Assembly: GCA_027340195.1 (NCBI GenBank)
Contig: DAHWNE010000385.1
Location: forward strand, 1-5,063
Direction: 5' to 3'
DNA length: 5,063 bases
From: Acetobacteraceae bacterium
GTDB lineage: Bacteria > Pseudomonadota > Alphaproteobacteria > Acetobacterales > Acetobacteraceae
Shown here: piece by piece, positions 1-5,063 of the stretch
Numbering within the stretch: the stretch's first letter is position 1
How the letters are laid out: each line of letters opens with the position of its first letter
Position numbers and translations under genes: made by a program
Notes under the pieces: generated by a model
The model's input: the letters and a program-made list of their open reading frames with translations, nothing else
Databases searched by the model: none
Told to the model about the DNA's origin: nothing

Positions 1-419
1 CCGCCCACCGGCAGGCGCAGCCGGTCGATCGCCAGGCGATCGAGCCGGACCTGCGTCGGCACCGCGCGCCACAATGCCCCGGGCCCGCCGCTCGATCCGC
101 CGCCGCCGGCCGGCAGCCGTGTCAGCGTCACCGCCCGCGCGGTCAGGGCGCGGATCACCACCCGCCCGGACAGCAGCGCCATCGGCGACCAGTCCAGACG
201 CAGGCCGCGGAGGGTCAGCCAGTCCCCGCCGGCATCCGCCAGCGCGATCCGCCGTGCCGACAGGTCGAGGCCCCAGCCGATCGCCAGCCCCTCGGCGCGC
301 AGCGACGGGTCGGCCCAGGCCACGGCGCGGTCCAGCACCGGCGGGCGGGTCGCCGCCACCCCCAGCAGCGCCAGCAGCCCCGCCGTGACCAGGGCCGCGC
401 GGAGTCGGCTACGCCGCAT
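1..419 (-). CDS. tamB: TamB-like translocation/assembly module protein, N-terminal part (runs off left edge)
   Basis: The first 139 codons of a larger protein are visible; the C-terminus lies beyond position 1. The N-terminus is a signal anchor: basic MRRSRLR, then a hydrophobic stretch at about residues 8-24. It is followed by the pattern typical of alphaproteobacterial TamB N-termini: RRIALADAGGDWLTLRGL (residues 56-73), LRLDWSPMALLSGRVVIRAL (about 73-92), a Gly/Ser-rich insert (105-114), then VRLDRLAIDRLRLPV. TamB proteins span the periplasm from the inner membrane and, with the BamA-like TamA, act in outer-membrane biogenesis and lipid transfer. The ATG at 419-417 lies inside the end of corC (11-base overlap), which suggests translational coupling; no strong ribosome-binding site is seen. 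The beta-helical C-terminal DUF490 domain, which would prove the assignment, is outside the window, so another AsmA-like protein is possible. Confidence 0.72.
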   Translation of the reverse strand, partial: MRRSRLRAALVTAGLLALLGVAATRPPVLDRAVAWADPSLRAEGLAIGWGLDLSARRIALADAGGDWLTLRGLRLDWSPMALLSGRVVIRALTARAVTLTRLPAGGGGSSGGPGALWRAVPTQVRLDRLAIDRLRLPVG

Positions 420-1293
420 CCGAGGTCACGGCCTGGGGGACGCGGCGGACCCGCAGCCGGCGAATGCGGCGCGGATCGGCGTCCAGGATGCGGAACTCGA
501 GGCCCGAGGGATGGCCGATCACCTCGCCCCGGCTGGGCACCCGTCCGGCCAGGGTGAACACCAGCCCGCCCACGGTGTGCAGATCGGCGTCGCGCTCCTC
601 GGGCGTCAGCACCGGGCCGAGGCGGGCCTCGAACTCGGCGAGCTCGGCGCGGGCATCGACGTCGAACCCGCCATCGGCGCGCTCGGCGATGGCGGGGCCT
701 TCGACCTCGTCGTGCTCGTCGGCGATGTCGCCGGTGATGGTCTCGACCAGGTCCTCGATCGTCAGCAGCCCGTCGATGCTGCCGTATTCATCGACCACCA
801 GCGCCAGATGCATCCGCGCCTGGCGCATCTGCAACAGCAGGTCCAGCACCGGGATCTGCGGGGCCACCAGCAGCGGGTGGCGCAGGATCGCTTCCAGCGA
901 GAAGGCTTCCGGCCGGCCGGGATAGGCGAACACGTCCTTGATATGGACCATGCCCAGGATGTTATCGAGTTCCTCGCGGTACACCGGCAGGCGGGAATGG
1001 CCGTCGGCGCGAAACCGGGCCACCGTCTCGGCGAACGACAGATCGGCCGGGATGGCGACGATGTCGGTGCGCGGCACCATCACGTCGGCGGCGGTGGTGC
1101 CGCGCAGGCGCAGGATGTTGGCGATCAGCACGCGCTCGTGGCGGTCGAGCTCGGGGGCCGCGGCACCGTCGGCCTGGGGTGTTTCCGCGGCCTGCTGGAC
1201 CAGTTCGGCGATGGAGGCGCTGAGCGGCGAGGCGCCGCGGCGGAACAGGCGTCCGCGCAGCCGGGCGAGCAGGCCCGCCGGAGGGTCGCTCAT
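409..1293 (-). CDS. corC: CorC/HlyC-family CBS-domain protein (soluble)
   Basis: A 294-residue protein close to the usual CorC/YbeX length, without membrane segments. A short N-terminal region ends in a helical segment containing [16 protein letters not shown] (about 48-63). A CBS pair follows: [11 protein letters not shown] (71-81), SRLPVY (100-105) and GMVHIKD (114-120) in the first repeat; [17 protein letters not shown] (168-184) and GDIADEHD (188-195) in the second. A C-terminal CorC_HlyC domain begins around 205 and carries HTVGGLVF (239-246). Family members are linked to magnesium/cobalt homeostasis and, through their position next to ybeY, to ribosome function; the CBS pair is the expected adenine-nucleotide sensor. 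The frame is open further upstream (to 1791) across ybeY. The ATG at 1293 is chosen because it overlaps the ybeY stop as ATGA, has GGAAG 11 bases upstream and gives the family length. The TAG stop lies within the tamB start region. Confidence 0.93.
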   Translation of the reverse strand: MSDPPAGLLARLRGRLFRRGASPLSASIAELVQQAAETPQADGAAAPELDRHERVLIANILRLRGTTAADVMVPRTDIVAIPADLSFAETVARFRADGHSRLPVYREELDNILGMVHIKDVFAYPGRPEAFSLEAILRHPLLVAPQIPVLDLLLQMRQARMHLALVVDEYGSIDGLLTIEDLVETITGDIADEHDEVEGPAIAERADGGFDVDARAELAEFEARLGPVLTPEERDADLHTVGGLVFTLAGRVPSRGEVIGHPSGLEFRILDADPRRIRRLRVRRVPQAVTSDAA

Positions 1294-1742
1294 GGCGGGC
1301 GCGGCTTCCACGGGTTGGGGATGCGAAGCCGCGCCAGCAGCCGCGCCTCGGCGCGCTCCATCCGCCGCGCCTCGCCGGGGGCGATGTGGTCGTGGCCGGC
1401 CAGGTGGAGCGCGCCGTGGATCACCAGATGCGCGAGGTGATGCGCCGGCGGGCGGCGCGCCGCCGCGGCCTCGCGCCGGACCACGCCGAGGGCGAGCACG
1501 ATCTGCCCCGGCAGGCCGGGGGCCGGCGGGTCGTAGGTGAGCACGTTGGTGGGCTTGTCGCGGCCACGGTCGCGCGCGTTCAGCCGGCGGACGGTGCGGT
1601 CGTCGGCGAGCAGCACGGTCGCCGGGGTCCCGGCGAGGCCCGCGGCACGGGCGGCGAGCCACGCGGCGCGCGGCAGGCGGCGCCAGCCGGGGTCGGCGAT
1701 CAGGATCGCGGCATCGCCGGAGGGGGGCTTCGGGGCGTTCAT
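1290..1742 (-). CDS. ybeY: Endoribonuclease YbeY (rRNA maturation/quality control)
   Basis: A 150-residue protein with the UPF0054/YbeY signature. The metal-binding motif [11 protein letters not shown] occupies residues 109-119, giving H109, H113 and H119 for a single zinc ion. The conserved basic motif [12 protein letters not shown] is at 59-70. YbeY is a metal-dependent single-strand RNase required for 16S rRNA 3'-end maturation and ribosome quality control in the cytoplasm. At the position where family members usually read G-D-I (before V-L-A) this protein has GQI (79-81). It starts 52 bases after the CNNM gene stop and ends inside the corC start codon (ATGA). No strong ribosome-binding site precedes the ATG at 1742; no better in-frame start is evident, and the N-terminus [20 protein letters not shown] aligns well with the family. 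Identity is firm from motif, length and neighbour. Confidence 0.95.
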   Translation of the reverse strand: MNAPKPPSGDAAILIADPGWRRLPRAAWLAARAAGLAGTPATVLLADDRTVRRLNARDRGRDKPTNVLTYDPPAPGLPGQIVLALGVVRREAAAARRPPAHHLAHLVIHGALHLAGHDHIAPGEARRMERAEARLLARLRIPNPWKPRPP

Positions 1743-1794
1743 CGCGCGATCGGTCCGGGGCCAGCATAGGGGCGGCGGGAGGCGCCGGCAAACG

Positions 1795-3072
1795 CTACTC
1801 GCGGCGCACCCGTAGCCGGGCGACGCGGCGCCCGTCCATCGCCGTGACCTCGAACCGCCAGCCGCCGAACACGATGCGGTCCCCCTCGCGCGGGACGCGG
1901 CGCAGCAGCGCCAGGATCAGCCCGCCCAGGGTGTGGTAGCTGCCCTCCGCCGGTAGGTCGGGCAAGTCGAGCCGCGCCTTCGCCTCATCGACCGGCATCC
2001 CGCCGTCCATGTCCAGCTCGTCGGGCGCGGCGGCGCCGGCGGCGACCGGGGCGGCATCGGTGGGGTCGCCCACGATCGCCTCCAGCAGGTCGGCGGCGGT
2101 CACCACGCCTTCGAAATTGCCGTACTCGTCCAGCACCAGGGCCATCCCCAGCGGGTCGGCGCGCAGCCGTTCCAGCGCGTCCAGCGCCGAGACCGTGTCC
2201 GGCACCACCATCGGCGCGCGGAGGCTGGCCGCCAGCGACAGATCGCCCCCACCCAGGATGCGATCCAGCAGGTCCTTCGCCTGCACCACCCCCACCACGT
2301 TGTCCACCGCCCCGTCGCAGACCACGAAGCGGGAATGGGGGGAGGCCTTGAGGGTGGCGACGATCTCGCGCGGCGGGTCGGTGCGGTCGATCCAGGCGAG
2401 CTCGGTGCGCGGGGTCATCAGGGCGCGCACCGGCTTGTCGGCCAGGCGCAGCACGCGCTCGATCATCTCGCGCTCCCCGGCTTCCAGGACGCCGGCGGCG
2501 GCGCCCTCGGCGAGCAGCGCGCGGAGCTCTTCTTCCGTGACCGTCTCCGGGGCCAGCCGGGCCAGGCCGAGCAGGCGCAGCACCAGGCCGGAGGCGCGAT
2601 TGAGCGCCCAGACCGCCGGCGCGGTGAGGCGGGCGATCCAGAAGATCGGGCCGGCGAGGGCGGCGGCCAGGCGTTCGGCGCGGCGGAGCGCGAGTTGCTT
2701 CGGCACCAGCTCGCCCAGCACCAGGGTGGCGAAGGTGACCGCGAGCACCACCAGGGTGAGGGCGGCGGGGCCGGCCAGCGCCGGGGGGAAGGCGGCGCGC
2801 AGCAGCGCGTCCCGCAGCGGGGTGGCCAACCGGTCCCCGCCGAACACGCCGAGCAGGACGCTGACCAGGGTGACGCCGACCTGGACCGTGGGGAGGAAGC
2901 GCTGCGGGTCCTCGGCCAGCCAGCGGGCACGGCGGGCGCCGGGACGGCGCTGGCGTTCCAGCACCGCGAGCCGGGCGCGGCGGGCCGAGACCAGCGCCAT
3001 CTCGCCCATGGCGAACAGGCCGTTGAGGCCGATCAGGACGAGGAGGATGAGGAGTTGCGAGAGGAGGCGCAT
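1795..3072 (-). CDS. CNNM/DUF21-CBS-CorC_HlyC membrane protein (hemolysin-family, putative Mg2+/divalent cation transport)
   Basis: A 425-residue protein with the full three-part architecture of bacterial CNNM/CorB-type proteins (YfjD, YtfL and PaeA relatives). The N-terminal CNNM membrane domain (about 1-190) has hydrophobic segments near 3-24, 62-80, 97-120 and 136-156, with [13 protein letters not shown] after the first and the hallmark [17 protein letters not shown] after the third. A CBS pair follows: [14 protein letters not shown] (216-229), HSRFVV and [10 protein letters not shown] in CBS1; [20 protein letters not shown] (314-333) in CBS2. After an Ala/Gly-rich linker comes a C-terminal CorC_HlyC domain (about 350-424) with [16 protein letters not shown]. 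Relatives export or regulate magnesium and other cations in the inner membrane; the substrate here is inferred only from family. The ATG at 3072 is placed at the normal family N-terminus ([20 protein letters not shown]), but no ribosome-binding site precedes it because the leader is mainly cytosine runs. It is probably the first gene of the ybeY-corC-tamB operon. Confidence 0.92.
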   Translation of the reverse strand: MRLLSQLLILLVLIGLNGLFAMGEMALVSARRARLAVLERQRRPGARRARWLAEDPQRFLPTVQVGVTLVSVLLGVFGGDRLATPLRDALLRAAFPPALAGPAALTLVVLAVTFATLVLGELVPKQLALRRAERLAAALAGPIFWIARLTAPAVWALNRASGLVLRLLGLARLAPETVTEEELRALLAEGAAAGVLEAGEREMIERVLRLADKPVRALMTPRTELAWIDRTDPPREIVATLKASPHSRFVVCDGAVDNVVGVVQAKDLLDRILGGGDLSLAASLRAPMVVPDTVSALDALERLRADPLGMALVLDEYGNFEGVVTAADLLEAIVGDPTDAAPVAAGAAAPDELDMDGGMPVDEAKARLDLPDLPAEGSYHTLGGLILALLRRVPREGDRIVFGGWRFEVTAMDGRRVARLRVRRE

Positions 3073-3074
3073 GA

Positions 3075-3102
3075 GGGGGGGGGATAGGGGGGGTGGGGGG
3101 GG
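3075..3102. repeat. Triple poly-G block (G9-ATA-G7-T-G8)
   Basis: Three guanine runs of 9, 7 and 8 bases lie almost back to back on the plus strand, separated by ATA and T, and end two bases upstream of the CNNM start codon. In the CNNM mRNA the leader would therefore be nearly pure cytosine. Runs of this length are prone to slippage in replication and in sequencing or assembly. The plus strand has ample guanines for a G-quadruplex. The exact run lengths should be treated with caution. Confidence 0.85.
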
Positions 3103-3185
3103 AGTCCATCCTGCTCCGCGTTCCTTCTGCGGCGGGGGATGGGCCCCGGGGGATCACGCTGGTATCGCGCCGCGGAGGAGCCGCG

Positions 3186-3190
3186 AAGGG
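3186..3190 (+). promoter_or_regulatory. Ribosome-binding site AAGGG for the first glycosyltransferase
   Basis: AAGGG sits 8 bases before the ATG at 3199 and decides the start: the alternative in-frame ATG at 3139 would give a 20-residue N-terminal extension (MGPGGSRWYRAAEEPRRACG) unlike any glycosyltransferase N-terminus, whereas MKVLVWQWGRRGAGPR begins as the family does. The same AAGGG element precedes the next glycosyltransferase gene. Confidence 0.6.
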
Positions 3191-3198
3191 CGTGCGGG

Positions 3199-4275
3199 AT
3201 GAAGGTTCTGGTCTGGCAATGGGGCCGACGGGGAGCGGGGCCGCGGTTCGCGGCGGCTCTGACCGCCGGCTTTGCGGCCTTGGGCGGGGTCGAGGCGCTG
3301 CTGTCGCTCTCCACGGAGGCGGAAATTTTACAAGGCCTGGAGGCTCCATCCTGCGCGTTGCCGGTTCCGACCTATCGTGGTCTCGGCGGGTTTGCCTGGC
3401 GCACGCTGCAGGTGCCGTTCATGGTCCGTCGCCTGGTGGCCGCGTTGCAGCGCCTGAGGCCGGACCTCGCCGTTTGCGCGCATCCGGGTCCGCTCGACTT
3501 GGCGATGATCGCGGCACTCCGCCGGGTCGGCGTGCCGGCGGCGGTGATCGTGCATGACGCGATGCCGCATCCGGGCGACGGGTTTCCGCTGCTGTTCACC
3601 TTACAGCGTGCGTTAATCCGCCGCGCCGACGTGGTGATCGCGCTGTCGGAGCATGTGGCGGCGACGCTGCGTGCGCAGCGCACCCTGGTTCCGGGCAAAA
3701 AGCTGGTGGTGGCAGGGCACCCGCCCTTGGACTTCGGCGCCGCCGGAGCAGCCGGGGACCACGCGGGACCCCGGCGCGTGCTGAGTTTCGGACGGTTGCT
3801 GCCTTACAAGGGACTCGACCTCCTGGCCGATGCGCTGCGGCGGCTGGGGCCGCGGGCGGACATGGAAGTGCGGGTTGTGGGCCATGGGCCGGAGAGCGCG
3901 GCGCTGGCGGCGCTGCGTGCTGTCCCGGGCGTGACGGTGGAAAACCGTTGGGTGCCGGAGGGCGAAGTTGGAGATCTGTTCGCGTGGTCGGATATGGTGG
4001 TGTTACCCTATCGGGAAGCAAGTCAGAGCGGGGTGGCGGCAGCAGCGATCGCCGCTAGCCGGAGAGTGGTGGCAACGCGGGTGGGAGGGATAGCAGAACA
4101 GTTGCGCGACGAGCCGTTCGCGACGCTGTGTGAGCCGGAGGCGGCCAGTCTCGCCGCGGCGATTGAATTTGGTTTGAACAACATCGGCCGGCCACTTGCG
4201 TCCCCGGTCGACAGGAGATATACGTTCGAGGAGCTTGCTCGAAAAATCCTGAACAGTCAGACCCTTTTTCTGTAG
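3199..4275 (+). CDS. Glycosyltransferase, GT4-like (GT-B fold)
   Basis: A complete 358-residue enzyme. The N-terminal Rossmann-like acceptor domain (about 1-175) starts MKVLVWQWGRRGAGPRFA and contains LRPDLAVCAHPGPLDLAMI, VIVHDAMPHPGDGFPLL (117-132) and RRADVVIALSEHVAATLR (141-158). The C-terminal donor-binding domain (about 190-350) has VLSFGRLLPYKGLDLLADAL (194-213), with R199 and K204 placed to contact the donor phosphates, VRVVGHGPES (225-233) and LPYREASQSGVAAAAIA (269-285). At the GT4 E-x7-E site, E273 is present but the second position is Ala281. It should transfer a sugar from an activated donor to a lipid-linked or growing glycan at the cytoplasmic face of the inner membrane; sugar and acceptor cannot be read from the sequence. 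A second glycosyltransferase follows 97 bases downstream, suggesting a surface-polysaccharide cluster. The last part, from about 4150, is less GC-rich than the start. Confidence 0.92.
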   Translation: MKVLVWQWGRRGAGPRFAAALTAGFAALGGVEALLSLSTEAEILQGLEAPSCALPVPTYRGLGGFAWRTLQVPFMVRRLVAALQRLRPDLAVCAHPGPLDLAMIAALRRVGVPAAVIVHDAMPHPGDGFPLLFTLQRALIRRADVVIALSEHVAATLRAQRTLVPGKKLVVAGHPPLDFGAAGAAGDHAGPRRVLSFGRLLPYKGLDLLADALRRLGPRADMEVRVVGHGPESAALAALRAVPGVTVENRWVPEGEVGDLFAWSDMVVLPYREASQSGVAAAAIAASRRVVATRVGGIAEQLRDEPFATLCEPEAASLAAAIEFGLNNIGRPLASPVDRRYTFEELARKILNSQTLFL

Positions 4276-4372
4276 CGGCGGACCGGGACTCCAACTGTTG
4301 TCAGGGACCCCTCCACAAAGGCTTTCAGAAAATCCCGAGAAAGTTTCTGGACGTATTGAAGGGAACCGATCT
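4276..4372 (+). other. Spacer between the two glycosyltransferase genes
   Basis: These 97 bases are less GC-rich than the flanking genes. There is no strong terminator. Two weak, mutually exclusive inverted repeats are visible: CAGAAA (4326-4331) with TTTCTG (4344-4349), and CTTTC (4322-4326) with GAAAG (4339-4343); neither is followed by a T-run. The frame of the downstream gene is open here back to a TGA at 4250-4252, so part of the spacer could be coding if an earlier TTG (4298) were used, but that codon has no good ribosome-binding site. Read-through from the first gene is the simplest interpretation. Confidence 0.4.
4359..4363 (+). promoter_or_regulatory. Ribosome-binding site AAGGG before a TTG start
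   Basis: AAGGG within GAAGGGAA lies 9 bases before TTG 4373, matching the spacing and sequence used by the preceding glycosyltransferase gene (AAGGG, 8 bases). No ATG or GTG occurs in this frame between the upstream stop (TGA at 4250) and the conserved N-terminal motif, so this site supports TTG 4373 as the start. Confidence 0.55.
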
Positions 4373-5063
4373 TTGCCTTCCGAAGCCGCCGCCCCCCTTA
4401 TTCTGCTTGATGGCTCTCATCTGCGGAAGCGCGATGGGACGGGCATATCCTCCTACACTCGCACTCTGGCGATGGGGCTCCGCGCAGGTGGAGCCGGTGT
4501 CGGGTTACTGCTGGACGGTAAGGTCGCAAGAGGGGGAGATGATGACGCGTTGGCGGCGGCGGTGCAGATTTTTGGCGCCGCGCGGTCGGGCAACAAGTTT
4601 TCCAGACGCTTTGAGATCATTCTGGCAAGCCGGCTGGGCTATCGCCGTCGGCTTGCGGCTTCGGTCGTTCAGACCGGCGGGATTGAGATCGCATCGCTCG
4701 ACCCTCCGCTTCCGTATTACGATAATATATTCAATGCTAATGATTTTTTCGAGTTTTCCCATGCTGCCTTCACCCTGAGCGGTCGCAGCGCCCGCATCCT
4801 CCCCGAGATGCCGGTCGCAGCGGCGCACTGGACCTCCCCGGTTCCGGCCTATGTGCCGGCCGTTCCCAATCTGGTGACGCTGCACGATGTGATCCCCTTG
4901 CAGTTTCCCCATTTCGTGGTTGATCGTAATGCGCGCTCGGTGCGGCTGCATCGGGAGGTCGCGGCGCGGGCCGACCACATCGTCACCGTATCGGAGCGCT
5001 CGCGGGAGGACATCATCGCCCTGCTGGGCGTGGGAGCGGACAAAGTCAGCAACACCTATCAGC
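4373..5063 (+). CDS. Glycosyltransferase family 1/GT4 protein, N-terminal part (runs off right edge)
   Basis: The visible 230 codons form the N-terminal domain of a GT-B glycosyltransferase; the gene continues past 5063. After the proposed TTG start, MPSEAAAPLILLDGSHLRKR leads into the glycine motif DGTGISSYTRTLAMGLR (21-37), typical of mannosyltransferase-like GT4 enzymes. Later come PVPAYVPAVPNLVTLHDVIP (156-175), with the conserved HD (171-172), QFPHF (177-181), and RADHIVTVSERSREDIIALL (199-218), the linker to the donor domain; the Tyr-Gln of a probable NTYQP-type motif is the last thing visible. The donor-binding domain is missing, so sugar specificity is unknown. The start is uncertain: the only ATG near the N-terminus in this frame (4472) lies inside the conserved motif region and would remove DGTGISSY. 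Residues about 105-135 are encoded by an AT-rich patch (about 4710-4760). It probably works with the preceding enzyme on the same glycan. Confidence 0.88.
   Translation, partial: MPSEAAAPLILLDGSHLRKRDGTGISSYTRTLAMGLRAGGAGVGLLLDGKVARGGDDDALAAAVQIFGAARSGNKFSRRFEIILASRLGYRRRLAASVVQTGGIEIASLDPPLPYYDNIFNANDFFEFSHAAFTLSGRSARILPEMPVAAAHWTSPVPAYVPAVPNLVTLHDVIPLQFPHFVVDRNARSVRLHREVAARADHIVTVSERSREDIIALLGVGADKVSNTYQ

Larger units (their letters stand above)
3073..3198. promoter_or_regulatory. Divergent intergenic region between the CNNM operon and the glycosyltransferase genes
   Basis: This 126-base gap separates the 5' ends of two oppositely oriented transcription units, so it should hold both promoters. 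I cannot recognise a -10/-35 pair on either strand; the sequence is extremely GC-rich. Visible elements are the G-run block (3075-3102), a CCCCGGGG palindrome at 3144-3151, GGGGGAT repeated at 3134 and 3148, and GGAGGAG at 3174-3180, which is too far from the ATG at 3199 to be its main ribosome-binding site. An in-frame ATG at 3139 could extend the glycosyltransferase by 20 residues, but the family N-terminus argues against it. The promoter role is inferred from gene orientation only. Confidence 0.45.

Noticed and set aside
385..1440. 351-codon open frame on the plus strand, antisense to corC and the end of ybeY
   Set aside because: No family resemblance; rich in His/Gln/Arg/Gly as expected for the mirror of a GC-rich coding frame. 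corC and ybeY on the other strand are well supported.
1294..1791. Upstream extension of the corC frame to give 460 residues
   Set aside because: The extension overlaps almost all of ybeY and is an Arg/Pro/Ala-rich low-complexity translation. ATG 1293 with the ATGA overlap gives the normal CorC length.
1743..1794. Possible terminator or promoter between the CNNM gene and ybeY
   Set aside because: The 52-base gap shows no stem with a T-run and no recognisable promoter boxes; it looks like a simple operon spacer.
2009..3202. Long plus-strand frames antisense to the CNNM gene
   Set aside because: Ser/Arg/Ala- or Gly/Gln-rich translations without domains; explained by GC-rich third positions of the real gene.
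1985..3349. 454-codon minus-strand frame overlapping the CNNM gene and the glycosyltransferase start
   Set aside because: Pro/Arg/Gly-rich shifted-frame translation of the CNNM gene with no recognisable domain.
4322..4349. Possible terminator hairpin between the glycosyltransferase genes
   Set aside because: Stems are only 5-6 bp with loops of about 12 bases and no T-run follows.
4683..4726. Promoter-like TTGAGA and GATAAT in the AT-rich patch
   Set aside because: The two boxes are 32 bases apart, far from the usual 16-18, and lie inside the open glycosyltransferase frame.
4356..4778. 140-codon plus-strand frame starting at TTG 4356
   Set aside because: It overlaps the glycosyltransferase frame that carries DGTGISSY and, downstream, the HD motif; its own translation has no recognisable features.
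4505..4978. 157-codon minus-strand frame antisense to the second glycosyltransferase
   Set aside because: No motif; the plus-strand frame in the same place carries clear glycosyltransferase motifs.

Overview
This is a very GC-rich bacterial window that reads as an alphaproteobacterium, most likely Rhodospirillales/Acetobacteraceae. The assignment rests on the GC-saturated codon use, the ybeY-corC pair, and the form of the TamB-like and glycosyltransferase proteins; no rRNA or other phylogenetic marker is present. The high GC opens long false frames on both strands, and these are not annotated.

Left part (1-3072), minus strand: a compact, apparently co-transcribed envelope/housekeeping operon. 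In transcription order it holds a membrane CNNM/CBS/CorC-domain protein (3072-1795), the rRNA endonuclease YbeY (1742-1290), a soluble CorC/HlyC CBS-pair protein (1293-409), and the N-terminal part of a TamB-like translocation/assembly protein (419 to beyond the left edge). ybeY and corC share an ATGA stop/start overlap, and corC and tamB overlap by 11 bases, so translational coupling is likely. The phoH gene that often precedes ybeY is not in that position; a second, membrane-anchored CorC-type protein is there instead.

Middle (3073-3198): a divergent intergenic region. It carries three long guanine runs (9, 7 and 8 G) ending two bases before the CNNM start codon, and further right the ribosome-binding site of the first glycosyltransferase gene.

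Right part (3199-5063), plus strand: two GT-B-fold glycosyltransferases in tandem. The first is complete (358 aa). The second starts most plausibly at a TTG preceded by AAGGG and runs off the right edge after 230 codons. They look like the start of a surface polysaccharide (exopolysaccharide, capsule or O-antigen) cluster. Base composition becomes visibly less GC-rich from the end of the first glycosyltransferase gene through the first half of the second.

I see no mobile element, CRISPR array, RNA gene or clear terminator. The window looks mostly ordinary. The points most worth a second look are the G-run block at the divergent promoter and the unusual gene order around ybeY.
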